Source: Rhexocercosporidium sp. MPI-PUGE-AT-0058
Lineage: Eukaryota > Ascomycota > Leotiomycetes > Helotiales
NCBI GenBank assembly: GCA_020746875.1
Contig: JAGTJL010000008.1
Location: 1,674,001 to 1,738,000 of the forward strand
DNA: 64,000 nucleotides
Direction: 5' to 3'
In this document: in pieces, positions 1 through 10,127 of the stretch
How positions within the stretch are numbered: the stretch's first letter is position 1
Layout: each line of letters opens with the position of its first letter
Notes under the pieces: model-generated
Databases searched by the model: none
Seen by the model: the letters and a program-made list of their open reading frames with translations, nothing else
Told to the model about the DNA's origin: nothing
Position numbers and translations under genes: made by a program

Positions 1-1
1 T

Positions 2-1525
2 ATTATCAAAGCCATGAAAGCAATTACTACCAGCACGAAAGACAGTCTTGGTGAAGGACGAAGACGACTCCAATGGGCAGCATTTGACAAGGAAGCATTT
101 GAGGACCTCTTGCAAAGATTCTCAACCCTGAACGACAACATGACGGACATCCTCGACGCTCGACTACAGACTGAAATCCACCGAACAACACAAGATACCA
201 ATCGAGGTGTTCTACAACTTCACAAAGATCTCGCGAGTTTACACCGTCTAGTACAAGCACTGGACATCAAGATGCAGGCACGAAACTACCCCGTCCCGGC
301 AATTCCCCAATACGCACCCGCCAGCGATGCAGCTGGTCTTCGTCTCCTCGCGCAACTCGCCAAATTCAAAGCCTTCAACGAGTCTCTTGATACCGAAGGT
401 CCTGCGCCCTGGAATGAAGCTACAGCAATGGTCCTCCAACTCGGGAAACCCGAGACGGAGAAAGCGAATACCAAAATTGATCGCTCGTGCATTACACTCG
501 ATCCCCATCCTGCAGGTGAAGATCTCACCGCTATTCGCTGCGAAGCAACATACACCCGCGACGGCCGCAGTCAAAAAGTCTGGATCGAATGGAAAGAGTA
601 CGACTACCAAAAACCAGGCTCTCTCTCCCCACCACCCCTAATAATCGACCGTGTCTCCAAGCTCGCATCTCTCCTCCACCACACACCCAAACCAGAAGCA
701 TTCCGCGTCCCTCACTGTCTAGGCTATTTCGACAATGGCAAACGACCAAATGAGGAAGGAAGTGTGGATAGTGAAGAAGAAGACGGCGTAGACACACGCA
801 TCGGATTCGTGTTCGAGAAACCGCACGACGAGGGAGTCTCACCAAACACAGCACCCATCTCTCTCTTTGAACTCCTCTCCTCGTCTCCCAAACCCCGCGT
901 CACGGAGCGTATCAAAGTAGCACACGCCATAGCGAACTGCCTCTTATATCTCCACAGCGTGAATTGGCTACACAAGGGTCTCCGCTCTCACAACATCGTC
1001 TTCTTCCCGACCAGCAAGACCGTAAATGAGCGGACGAGGATGCTCATCGATTACAGCAAACCTTACCTCTCTGGCTTCGACTTTGCGCGTCCAGCTCGCG
1101 CCGATGAAATGACTGAGATCCCGGGTGACAACGGGGTGTATAACATGTATCGCCATCCGCACACGCAAGGCCAGGGTTTCGGAGCTAGGGAGAGCTTCAG
1201 GAAGAGTTTTGACATCTATAGTCTGGGTGTTGTGTTGGTGGAGCTGGCGCATTGGAGGACGGTTGAGAGGGTTCTAGGTGTGGAGAAGGGGGGCTTAAGG
1301 GTTATGGGCAGGATCAGGGAGATGTTGCTTGATGAGGAGAGGATTGCTGACGTGGGGGGGAGTATGGGAGAGTTGTATGAGAGTGCAACGTGGAAGTGTA
1401 TTGCGGGCGGGGAGGAGCTGGGGGTTGGGGACGGGGTGGATGAGATGGGTGATGTGGGGGCGGCGAGGTTGAGCATGAGGTTTTATGAGGATGTTGTGAA
1501 AAGGCTTGGGGACGTAAAGGTTTGA
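2..1525 (+). CDS. HeLo-like domain plus kinase-like (pseudokinase) protein, 5' truncated by the window edge
   Basis: The frame is open from base 2 with no stop before the ATG at 14, so the true start probably lies upstream and about 503 residues are visible. The first ~90 residues look like the end of a fungal HeLo (prion-inhibition and propagation) domain, with the W-A-x-F-D-K-E-x-F-E-x-L pattern and amphipathic helices. The rest resembles the kinase-like domain often found behind HeLo modules. The catalytic HRD motif is replaced by HKGLRSHN at about residue 319, with Gly where Asp is expected. The DFG motif reads DFA within GFDFARP at about 354, and late-lobe SFDIYSLGVVLVELAHW is intact. 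I therefore infer a pseudokinase. Related proteins act in fungal self/non-self recognition and regulated cell death. The last third is G-rich on the + strand. No intron is apparent. Confidence 0.75.
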   Translation: MIKAMKAITTSTKDSLGEGRRRLQWAAFDKEAFEDLLQRFSTLNDNMTDILDARLQTEIHRTTQDTNRGVLQLHKDLASLHRLVQALDIKMQARNYPVPAIPQYAPASDAAGLRLLAQLAKFKAFNESLDTEGPAPWNEATAMVLQLGKPETEKANTKIDRSCITLDPHPAGEDLTAIRCEATYTRDGRSQKVWIEWKEYDYQKPGSLSPPPLIIDRVSKLASLLHHTPKPEAFRVPHCLGYFDNGKRPNEEGSVDSEEEDGVDTRIGFVFEKPHDEGVSPNTAPISLFELLSSSPKPRVTERIKVAHAIANCLLYLHSVNWLHKGLRSHNIVFFPTSKTVNERTRMLIDYSKPYLSGFDFARPARADEMTEIPGDNGVYNMYRHPHTQGQGFGARESFRKSFDIYSLGVVLVELAHWRTVERVLGVEKGGLRVMGRIREMLLDEERIADVGGSMGELYESATWKCIAGGEELGVGDGVDEMGDVGAARLSMRFYEDVVKRLGDVKV

Positions 1526-1904
1526 GTGGCTCCGGTGGTTTGATCTACTGGCAAAAGAGTCGATGATAACGAGAGTATGATCAATATACCATAATAAGTA
1601 GCCTATAACTACCTCTCGTCGCGATATTGAGACTATTATATCGAACGAAGCCCACCTTTGTTGTCAATGTCTTCCGTTAGCTTGGGACCTTCGTAGAAAC
1701 TTGAATGTCGCTTTGAGCCTCATGATATTGGAGTGCTTAGCTAAAAGTTTTGTTGCAGGTCGCACTCTTCTCGATGCCGAAGGATTTCTCGGGACATTGA
1801 GATTTGACATTTGATATTGTTCCAAAATTAAAGCTGAAGTGACCAATACCCACCCTGTTAAATATCACAACTCTACTTTGACATTTGATCGTTTCAAGAG
1901 AGCA
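1526..1904. other. Intergenic gap between two converging 3' ends
   Basis: This 379-bp AT-richer stretch separates the stop codons of the HeLo/pseudokinase gene (+) and the first SDR gene (-). It must hold both 3' untranslated regions. I see no gene, repeat or RNA in it. Confidence 0.5.
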
Positions 1905-2841
1905 TCAGCACTCCTCTCTCATATTCATCACTTTACCCTGCTTCCCACTATCAACATTCAACACCTGCCCAGTAATGTTTCCACTCCAGTTCTCGCTTGC
2001 TAGGAATAGGATGCTCTTTGCAACACTTTCCGGCGGTACTGGTTTTTTCAACGCTGTTCTGAATGGCATCAGTATACTTCATAGGCTCCAAAACGTGTAA
2101 CGTACGTCGCTTGTGCGTCAACCCAGAACTGCTCAGGATTCTCTGCACACTCTTTCTTGAATTGCGGTGTATCAACCGGGCCAGGAGCAACAGCATTTAC
2201 TCTTTTGTAGCATCAGCCAACCTCCACCAGTATCCACGTCAAGAAGACGAAACATACCTAGCCCCAGGCCAGATTCTATTCAAATCTCCCATCAAACTCT
2301 TCACTAATCCTCCCTGCACAGCACTCTTCCCAGCAGCATAATCAGCATTGCCCCTCTCCCCAAACGTCCCACTCTCACTCCCCACTATGACCAACCCAAC
2401 ATTCCTCAAATTCCTCTCAGTGTCAACCTTCGCGTGTTCTCTCAGTTGCCGTAGCCAAGTTCTAGCCGTCAAGAACGTTCCCTCGACGTTTATCTTGTGC
2501 GTCCGCCGCCATTGCTCGGCCTCCATATCTGCGAGGGATTCATGGTGGGGGAGGACTGAGAAGTCGAGAGATGCGAGAGCGATGCAGCAAGCTATAGGAC
2601 CGAATTTCTCAGCTGCAAAGGAGAAGGATGTGGTGAGTGCTGTTTCGGAGGATATGTCGCAGGGGAAGAACTGGTAGTTGGCTTGCGAGTGGGAGTGGGA
2701 GAGGTCGAGGGATGGTCGCAGGTCGAGGTTTGTTACTCTTGCGCCGGCGGAGAGAAGTGCTGTTACTGTTGAGAAGCCGATGAAACCTGATCCACCAGTG
2801 ATCAGGACGTGCGTTTCTTCGAGGTTGAGGGAGAGATCCAT
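1905..2841 (-). CDS. Short-chain dehydrogenase/reductase (SDR) 1
   Basis: A three-exon gene on the minus strand: 2841-2258, 2201-2106 and 2058-1905. The introns are 2202-2257 and 2059-2105, both GT-AG. The product is 277 residues, a normal classical-SDR length. The glycine-rich nucleotide site TGGSGFIG is at residues 15-22 and the catalytic YAAGK (Tyr168, Lys172) follows a serine-rich strand. The loop VNAVAPGPVDTP is restored by removing intron 1. The C-terminal LASENWSGNITGQVLNVDSGKQG, restored by intron 2, is typical of 3-oxoacyl-ACP-reductase-like SDRs. It should be an NAD(P)-dependent oxidoreductase of the cytosol, but the substrate cannot be told. It is divergent from the ABCG transporter gene, which may or may not be meaningful. 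Confidence 0.9.
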
Positions 2842-4329
2842 TGTGCCCTGTTCTTAGTTGATTAGGTGCTGGGTGGAGTGGGAAGGAAAGGAAAAGGGCC
2901 AAAGGCAGGACTTCCATCCAGTATTGTGATTGATGGGCTTGAAAAGAATTGAACCAAATAGAAGATAATACTTGCTACCTTCGTCTGGACTTCCTCACAA
3001 CCTCTTGATCTCGAAGACTGGCCCATTCAAAGACAGCATGAGAAAGGATGAGGATCAAAGTTGATGTCAACATCAGGTACTTCGCGATAACGACGATAAG
3101 AAAAGCCTCCCGGGCTTCTGCCGAAGACCCCACTTTTCCCTGGCGTCTGGGCCAATCAATGTCATGGCCAACAACGCCGTCGAGTTGGTTGTATCGTCGC
3201 CGACTCCTGGTTCTCAGTTCAGATCGTATTCCAACAACTCGACCGCTTTGATGGAATTGTGTCCCCATGCCGAACGCCCACGCTTCACGGAGTATATTCC
3301 CGTCTGATCTTCGGATCTGGATTTCCAACACCAGATCTCCATGTCACAGTTTCCAGATCCATCGGCGTTCTTTTCTCTCAACTCATGGCAGTCGCTCCGC
3401 GATGCACTTCCACTACAAGCTGACCAGACACAACAATAGCAGAACAGAGTTGTCTGGGCTTACCTATACACTCGTCTGTAGCTTCCGTATATATGTGACT
3501 AGCCATCGCATGGAATGCTACTCTGTGCCTTTCCGGGTCGAGGGTCATACATCGTTTTGTCAATTTCGTGCCACTCCAGTCCCAAGTGTCGGGCTTACTT
3601 CCCATCTTCATCTTCAGCTCTCCACCGTCATTGCAATAGCAAATCGAAAGGCTGATTGTCGCGAAGCAGACCGGACTCGGGGTCCGCTTTCGTTTAAGAG
3701 TAAGCAGCCCAGCGGCGATGCGTACAGTATCGGCGACCTCACTTTTCTCGCTTAATTCTGTCGCTGGCTGTGGGGATGATTGCAACTTCCTCGGACCTGG
3801 TTCGAGGTTTCTGCGTCCCGTGCTCTGGTTTCTCATCGATATCGGGGACCTCTCTGCAGGTGCGATCTGTGTTTAATCATCTAAGGCATACACTCCGCAG
3901 CAAGGCTGCATTGTCTGTGGGTAAGCGGCTTTTTCATCTTTGCCATCATAGGCTCAATTCACGTCCGGGGACCAGCTGTGGACTTGGGCATGCAAGGGTT
4001 TCGGGCTCTCAGCCTCAATTCAACTTGAGGGCGCGCCCGCTTCGAATTTTAGACTCCTGTTCAATTTTCATATGTCTAAGCACAAGGAACGTTTAAGAAG
4101 GTACAATGTGCCGGTTCTCTTGGATGTTCCTTCTACCAACATACGAGTGTCATACTGCGGCAGTCATAAGGTTACTTCTTGTCACTCCGTAACCGGGCTC
4201 CAATCCCTACTCTTCCAACACTTCATCCGTCGACTGTCTTCTTCGCCGTTCTCATTCTCTTCTCTTCGCCGTTCTCGTTGATCTCCTCATCAGTTTCACA
4301 ATCACAACTTCTCCAAGTCTACACGGCAT
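2842..4329. other. Long divergent intergenic region, SDR 1 / ABCG transporter
   Basis: This 1.5 kb region lies between two divergent start codons, so it should carry both promoters. Several overlapping open frames of 60-160 codons occur on both strands between about 2975 and 4100. None matches a family I know. The minus strand shows an intron-like unit at 3413-3463 (GTAAG donor, TGTAG acceptor) and a second GTAAGC donor near 3603. I could not join these into one clean gene, so I list no CDS here. A pyrimidine-rich stretch (TTCTTCGCCGTTCTC-like, repeated) lies at about 4235-4280, just before the transporter start. Confidence 0.4.
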
Positions 4330-6724
4330 ATGCAGAGCAATACCATGATGCGAGCCGAAACACGGAAGGGGCCCGTCGGCGCGGGGCTCGAGATGAGCAG
4401 CCTTTATACGGGCGGTGTCCTAAATGATCGCTACAATGTTGATATTGAGCAGAAGGCTAGCGATGAGGCTCACTTGCTGAACAACACTGTCTGGAACTTC
4501 ATCTGGCAAGACGTTACTGTCACAGTAAATGACAACAAGACAGGCAAGCCGAAGGCAATCCTTGACAATGTTGAAGGAATTGTCAAGGCTGGTAAGTACA
4601 AATCGCACGCTGGCATCTTACTTTGCTGATTGCTCGAAGGAGAAATATGTGCGCTGATGGGACCAAGTGGCTGCGGAAAGACAACTCTTCTTAATGTCCT
4701 AGCTCATCGAGATGCTGCTGCTGGAGCTCGTGTCGAGGGAGTCACACTGATCAATGGGAGCAGCCCAACAGGCGGCGCATTCAGAAGAATGACCTGCTAT
4801 GTTGAACAAGAAGATGCTCTTATCGGAAGTCTTACTGTTCGAGAGACCCTGCATTTTGCAGCTCGTCTCGCTCACAAGAAGTAGGAACCCTGTCTGTGGA
4901 GTCAAGGACTTGTAGCTGACAGCTTCGTAGTACCATCTCCAAGACGGATCGTATCAAGCGAATTGATGCCCTTCTCGACTCCTTCGGACTGAGACATCAG
5001 CAACATATACTCATTGGAACTCCGATCAGAAAGGGAATCAGCGGTGGACAGAAGCGCCGCGTCAGTGTCGCCGCCCAACTCATCACCGCTCCGAAAATCA
5101 TGTTTCTCGATGAACCTACTAGCGGTCTGGACTCGGCAGCCAGTTATGAGGTTATTCAATACATCAAGGAGGTGGCCAGGCGAAACAATGTCAGTTATTT
5201 GCACTCGGGATTCATGCCCTGGAGCTCAAGCTAACATGGTGCAGCTGATTGTCATTGCCAGTATCCACCAGCCAAGCACGTCAACATGTACGTACCAATT
5301 CCTTACCTACTACCCCAAGATCTGAGATGTCTGGTCTGCGGACATACCACAGCAATTCCAGATCTTGCAAGATTATAGCTCTCAGGTCTTGTAGTAGTCG
5401 GCGCTGACCTGTACGAAGTCCAGATGTTTGACAAACTTCTCCTACTTTCGGGTGGGAAGCCATTTTATTTCGGCTCCGTCGAAGGAGTTGAACCTCACTT
5501 CCAGTCTCTTGGTTTCCCCATGCCCTTCCGTACCAACCCTGCTGAATTCATCCTCGATTTGATGAACATAGACTTTGCGAGTAATCAGGATGCTGCTCAG
5601 CAGCGTCTTCACGAGATGCAAATAGGTTGGGCCAGGTCAACCAAGGCGCGCGACGTCGCAGCTCAAATTCATGCCACATCAAGTTCTGTGGAGCCCACTT
5701 CGACCACCAAGCCACCTAGCAGCAGCTTCTTCACTGTAGTGATGACCCTCGTGCACCGCTCATTCATCAAGAGCTACCGAGATGTCGTAGCCTATGGTAT
5801 CCGTATCGCCATGTATATCGGCCTGGCTATTATGATGGGGACTGTTTGGCTTCGGCTTGAATCCAAGCAGAGTGACATCCAACCTTTTGTCAACGCCATT
5901 GTGAGTCACCATCCAAAACCACATTTAGGAAGCTCTTGCTAACGTTGTGTAGTTTTTCGGCTCCGCCTTCATGTCTTTTATGGCTGTCGCATATGTTCCC
6001 TCCTTTCTGGAAGATCGTTTAACATTCATCAAGGAGCGAGCCAATGGCCTTTATGGTCCAACAGCCTTCATGCTGTCAAATTTTATCATCGGCCTGCCAT
6101 ATCTCTGTTTGTTGTTCTACCAAATTATTCTTGGTCTCATCGCTGACGCAGTTGACAGTCCTGATTGCCGTAATCTTCTCAGCCATTGCCTACTGGCTCT
6201 CCGGCTTCCAGCCAACCGCCGAAGCGTTCTTCACCTGGGTCATGTGGCTGTTCCTGGACCTTGTAGCAGCTGAATCCCTGGTGGTTTTGGTATCGTCCGT
6301 GGCTCCTGTGTTCGTCATCTCATTGGCTGTTACTGCCTTTGCAAATGGGCTGTGGATGTCGGTCGGCGGATTTTTGGTCACACCCAAGATCTTGAATGTG
6401 TTCTGGAGATACGTTTTTCACTACATAGATTACCAAGTAGGTCTTCATCTTGATTGATTGAAACATTTGAGCTGACCAGCACAGGCCTACGTTTTCCAGG
6501 GGATGATGGTCAACGAATTTGCCGACAGAACATACAGCTGTGGTAATGGTTGCCATTGCATGTATCAGACCGAGTTGGCATCAGAATGCCGCATCTCTGG
6601 CATGGGAGTCTTGAATGAGTATGGCTATAAGACTGGTCGTACTGGCGAGTGGGTTGGAATCCTCCTTGCCATTGTGGCCGGTTATCGTCTTCTAGGTCTG
6701 CTGGCTATGTTTATCCGAAAGTAG
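4330..6724 (+). CDS. ABCG (White/PDR-type) half ABC transporter
   Basis: Eight exons: 4330-4591, 4640-4880, 4931-5189, 5245-5287, 5419-5900, 5953-6106, 6159-6436 and 6485-6724. They sum to 652 codons, the usual length of an ABCG half-size transporter. The nucleotide-binding domain comes first. Walker A is GPSGCGKTT (95-103), the signature is ISGGQKRR (204-211), Walker B is IMFLDEP (224-230), and the H-loop is His262 in ASIHQPS. The membrane part follows from about residue 370, with roughly six hydrophobic segments. It contains the conserved GLPYLFLI and YWLSGFxPTAEAFFTWVMW stretches, the first restored only by splicing 6107-6158. The last segment sits at the C-terminus, ending FIRK. It is a predicted ATP-driven exporter of lipids or hydrophobic compounds at the plasma or an internal membrane. 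Substrate unknown. The start could lie in an undetected upstream exon. Confidence 0.92.
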
Positions 6725-7472
6725 AGGTTGTTCGCAGGAATGGGTGAGAGCGTGTGGGTGAGTGTGACTCCGTTGATATTACAACCCCGTGTTATGATAG
6801 TTAGGCGTTTTGTGTGCTTTGGTGCTATGAGCATCAGGAGTTGTGGATGTCTGAAAAGTCTGACGGAGATGGACTGGCGTTTGATGGCTTGTAGCTTTTG
6901 AGTGTGTGAGAGTTGTATGTACACATAGGAATATCGCACGGCATTGATTAGCTGTAGAGGTTAGCATACTGGCGAACTGGAAAACACATTGAACATTGAT
7001 GCATGGACAATCGCTTTGGTTGTGAAGACCCAAGATGTCTCGAGCATTACCGGGTCCAGAAAAGAGTGGTAGAACGTGCACGTTTGCAAATAAATGATCT
7101 AGTATTATTAAGTACAAAGGTGCCACCATACTATCTATTTTTGCAGAACAGAAATGCAGTATCTACAGACTAGAAACACTTTTGAAAGGGTTGTATATTG
7201 GATAGAAGTCAAATTGAAAACAAACACCCAGTAGAACGACCTCGCAAAACAAAACAACTGGAAGGCAAGGTATATGAGCATTTGAGAGCTTTTATCTGCG
7301 TGAGCGGTAGCAGACAAGATCATTCCGCGCGAACCAGTTTGTTCACAGGTCGCTTTCTCCTCCGCATTACTCGACATCATCCCTTCTCTTGCGAACAGAA
7401 CAGAAGACAGACCAGTCGAAAGTTCCAATAGCGAAGTTGCTGCGACACGGGCGCAGCAGAACAATAACGAGC
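6725..7472. other. Intergenic gap between converging 3' ends
   Basis: This 748-bp stretch separates the ABCG transporter (+) and the coiled-coil gene (-). Short open frames on both strands look non-coding. I see no recognisable gene, RNA or repeat. It presumably holds two 3' untranslated regions. Confidence 0.45.
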
Positions 7473-10127
7473 TCAGGAGCTCCTGTCAACCTCCCCCTTG
7501 TCCGCAATCTTAGCAATGTTCATACCAACCGCCTTCTTGGATTCGCGCTGGATAGCGCCCATTTTGACCTCAAGCTGCTGGATCTTCTCCACATCACTAA
7601 GATGCAAATCCTGCAGGCAGCGGACCTCAGTCTTGAACTGATTCATCTGCGCGACAGCGCGAGCTTCATTAAGCTCCAGCTCCAACTGCAAGGCCTCGAA
7701 TTCGGCGATCTGCGTGCGGCGCTCAGTGAGTTCGTTGAGAGCGCCCGTGTGGGAGGCAGTGAGTTGGTTGTTGGTCCGCTTGAGTGCTTGGAGGGTGCTG
7801 TTGGCGGTTGCGAGGTCTGTTTTGAGGAGCTGGATGGCGTTCTCTTGGTTGATGAGTTTTTGGGCGATGGTTGAAGCAGCTTCTTGTTTGGATTCTTCGG
7901 TTGCAGCCTCGATGTTCTTGAGGGACGAGAGGATTGGGTTCAAGCGGTGACGGTACTGCGTGTCAACGTCCAGGGTCATGTGGCAGAACTTGATGATCGT
8001 CTGCTCGATGTCGCGGAGTACTTCGAGCTGTGCGATTTTAACGCCGTTGCTGCCCACCTCGCGAACGTTGTCGAAGAGAGCGGTGATCTTGTGGATATCG
8101 GGGACTTGCTTCACTTCCTTGAAGAGAGACGTGATGGTCTCGCGAACTGTCTGGCGGAACTTCTGCGCTTCTGCGGTGTTCTTCTCCAGGAGGGCGACGC
8201 GCGTGGTGAGGTCCTTCTTGTCCTCGACGAGACCGGCGCCTATCTTGATCGAGCGGATCAGTTCTTCGCCGAAGTGCTTGGAGTTATTCGAGACGGTCTT
8301 TTCTTTGGCGAGCTCTTCCTTGACAGCCGCGAGGTTCGCATTGTTGGTCTTTCTTTGATCTAGAAGTTTGGTGATCAAGTGATGTTCGGCGGCTCTGTTT
8401 GAATTTCTAAGGATATCTTTGATCCTCTCCATGTCGGCGAGCTCGTCTTGAGCCTTGGTTAGTTGACCATTGAGCTTCTCGATCGTCTCGACCCTCTTGC
8501 CGTCCGTGATGACCATGCTCTTGACGAATGTACTTAGCGAGTTGACTTTCGTGTTGTAGGCCTCGAGCTTCTCTTCGAGATTATCAGCTAGAACCTTTTG
8601 CTTCGTCTCGGCCGCAATCTGCTCTTTCGTTTTCTCTTCTAAAGACCTTTTGAACTCCTTGATTTCTTTGAGTGCCAATTCCTCCCTGTCTTCAGCGGAT
8701 GCCAGATCCTCTCGCAAGGTCTTGTTTTGACGGATGAGCGAGTCCCTAGCTTGCAATTCGACCTTCAACGCCGATTCTTGAGCCAGCTGTGAGCCTTTGA
8801 TGAATTCTTTCAGCGACGCACACGACTTCTTGAGATTGATGTTCTCCTTTCTCGTCTCATCCCGTAGCTCGCGCTCTGACGACGCCATCATAGTGAATTC
8901 TGTCTTGACTTTTTGGAGATTAAACTTCAAGCGTACATTATCGGACTCGAATTTCTTTCTCTCGAGATTAGCAGCTTCTTTGGCAGTCCGCTCCGCTTTG
9001 ACGGCGTCAATTGCATCGCAGTATCTGGTCTTGGTAGCGTTGACTTCTTCGCATAGCGACTGGCGGATCTTTTCGAGCTGTTGGTTGTTCCTGGCGAGAT
9101 CCTTGTTCTCCTTCTTCTCAACCTTGATCGCCTTTCGGTGCAAAACTTGAAGCTCTTCCTTGGCGACTAGATGCTTCTCATGCTCGGTCTCCAGGGTGTG
9201 GACTTGCAACTTGTAAGCTGTGATTTGGGCTTCGTAACGCTCCACCTCGCGCTTCAGACTGTTCTCGGACTCTTGGAGCTTATTGACTTCGTGTACCAAT
9301 GCATTTTTCTGGTTCTTCTCGAACTGGTACTGTTCGTTTATGTTTCTGCCTGCCTGGACGGTCTGTTGGTGGAGTAAGTTGAGTTGGCGTCGGGACTGAA
9401 CTTCCTGTTCGTACTTTGAACTGACATTTGAGACTTCTTGGGCCGCATAGTGGTGTAACGTCTCAAATTCCTTTCGGAGTTCAACCTCCTTCTGATATTG
9501 CGCATTCGTGTTCAAGGCACTTTGAACAGCTTGTTGTTGCAGCATCTCGAGTTGGTGTCGAGCTTGGGTTTCCTTCTCGAGGTGGAGTGAGATCGATTCC
9601 TTTTCCTTCAATAGGGAATGGCACTCGGAAGAGAGGTCGGCGTTATCACTCAAGAGATCCTGATACCTAGATTTCAAATATGCAATGTCATGTCCGAACA
9701 TGGATGCAATAGTTCTCGAGTGCTTCTGAAGCGAGACAAAGATCGCGTTGCGATCTGATGGCTCTTTTCCAATCAAGCCATCCAGCAGAGCTGTCATCGA
9801 ACGAACGTTGTCCTTGAGCTCCTCGCGGAGGTTTCCAATTCTTAGATCTGAGTACATGTCGTAGAACTGCTCCTCGTCTTTCCCCCAGGCAGCCTGAGCC
9901 ACGACGCGTGCATCAACGCCGGGTGGTGTATTGTATGTTACTTGATGCTCGCTCTTCACCTCTATTTTAGGTGCTTCAGAAGCAGGTTTGGCAATGCTCC
10001 TCTCGCTATTTTCAGACCCCTCAGGAGAATAATCATCGGCCATATCGTAACTGCCATCTGACTCGTTGCCAGACAAGCTGACATTGTTGAAGTCTTCAGC
10101 AGCCATCTTGGTTCGCGGGGGCGCCAT
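7473..10127 (-). CDS. Large coiled-coil protein with 28-residue internal repeats, function unknown
   Basis: A single uninterrupted frame of 884 codons. The first ~90 residues are acidic and Ser-rich, hence probably disordered. A short folded-looking segment (about 78-160) includes YDMYSDLRIGNLREEL. From about 160 to 860 the protein is almost continuous heptad-rich coiled coil, rich in E, K, Q and L with very few Pro or Gly. Residues 185-268 form three tandem units of 28 residues, each with L-x-x-L-H/Q-x-x-x-x-Q in the middle; a related unit (EELQVLHRKAIKVEKKEN) recurs at about 320. The C-terminus ends with a short basic/polar tail. I do not recognise the family. A cytoskeletal, septal-pore or organelle-scaffold role would be guesswork. 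The lack of introns in 2.65 kb stands out against most neighbours. Confidence 0.85.
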   Translation of the reverse strand: MAPPRTKMAAEDFNNVSLSGNESDGSYDMADDYSPEGSENSERSIAKPASEAPKIEVKSEHQVTYNTPPGVDARVVAQAAWGKDEEQFYDMYSDLRIGNLREELKDNVRSMTALLDGLIGKEPSDRNAIFVSLQKHSRTIASMFGHDIAYLKSRYQDLLSDNADLSSECHSLLKEKESISLHLEKETQARHQLEMLQQQAVQSALNTNAQYQKEVELRKEFETLHHYAAQEVSNVSSKYEQEVQSRRQLNLLHQQTVQAGRNINEQYQFEKNQKNALVHEVNKLQESENSLKREVERYEAQITAYKLQVHTLETEHEKHLVAKEELQVLHRKAIKVEKKENKDLARNNQQLEKIRQSLCEEVNATKTRYCDAIDAVKAERTAKEAANLERKKFESDNVRLKFNLQKVKTEFTMMASSERELRDETRKENINLKKSCASLKEFIKGSQLAQESALKVELQARDSLIRQNKTLREDLASAEDREELALKEIKEFKRSLEEKTKEQIAAETKQKVLADNLEEKLEAYNTKVNSLSTFVKSMVITDGKRVETIEKLNGQLTKAQDELADMERIKDILRNSNRAAEHHLITKLLDQRKTNNANLAAVKEELAKEKTVSNNSKHFGEELIRSIKIGAGLVEDKKDLTTRVALLEKNTAEAQKFRQTVRETITSLFKEVKQVPDIHKITALFDNVREVGSNGVKIAQLEVLRDIEQTIIKFCHMTLDVDTQYRHRLNPILSSLKNIEAATEESKQEAASTIAQKLINQENAIQLLKTDLATANSTLQALKRTNNQLTASHTGALNELTERRTQIAEFEALQLELELNEARAVAQMNQFKTEVRCLQDLHLSDVEKIQQLEVKMGAIQRESKKAVGMNIAKIADKGEVDRSS
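9324..9575 (-). repeat. Three tandem 28-residue coding repeats inside the coiled-coil gene
   Basis: Residues 185-268 split into three consecutive 28-residue blocks beginning KETQARHQ, KEVELRKE and QEVQSRRQ, and ending NAQYQ, SSKYE and NEQYQ. Twenty-eight is four heptads, so the unit keeps the coiled-coil register. The DNA copies are clearly diverged, pointing to an old duplication rather than a recent one. Confidence 0.75.

Noticed and set aside
3267..3755. A 162-codon open frame on the plus strand upstream of the ABCG gene
   Set aside because: Composition is Ser/Arg/His-rich and irregular, with no domain pattern, and it overlaps equally open frames on the other strand.
7473..8363. Long open frames antisense to the coiled-coil gene
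   Set aside because: They mirror the E/K/L-rich codons of the real gene; antisense frames of such genes stay open by codon bias.
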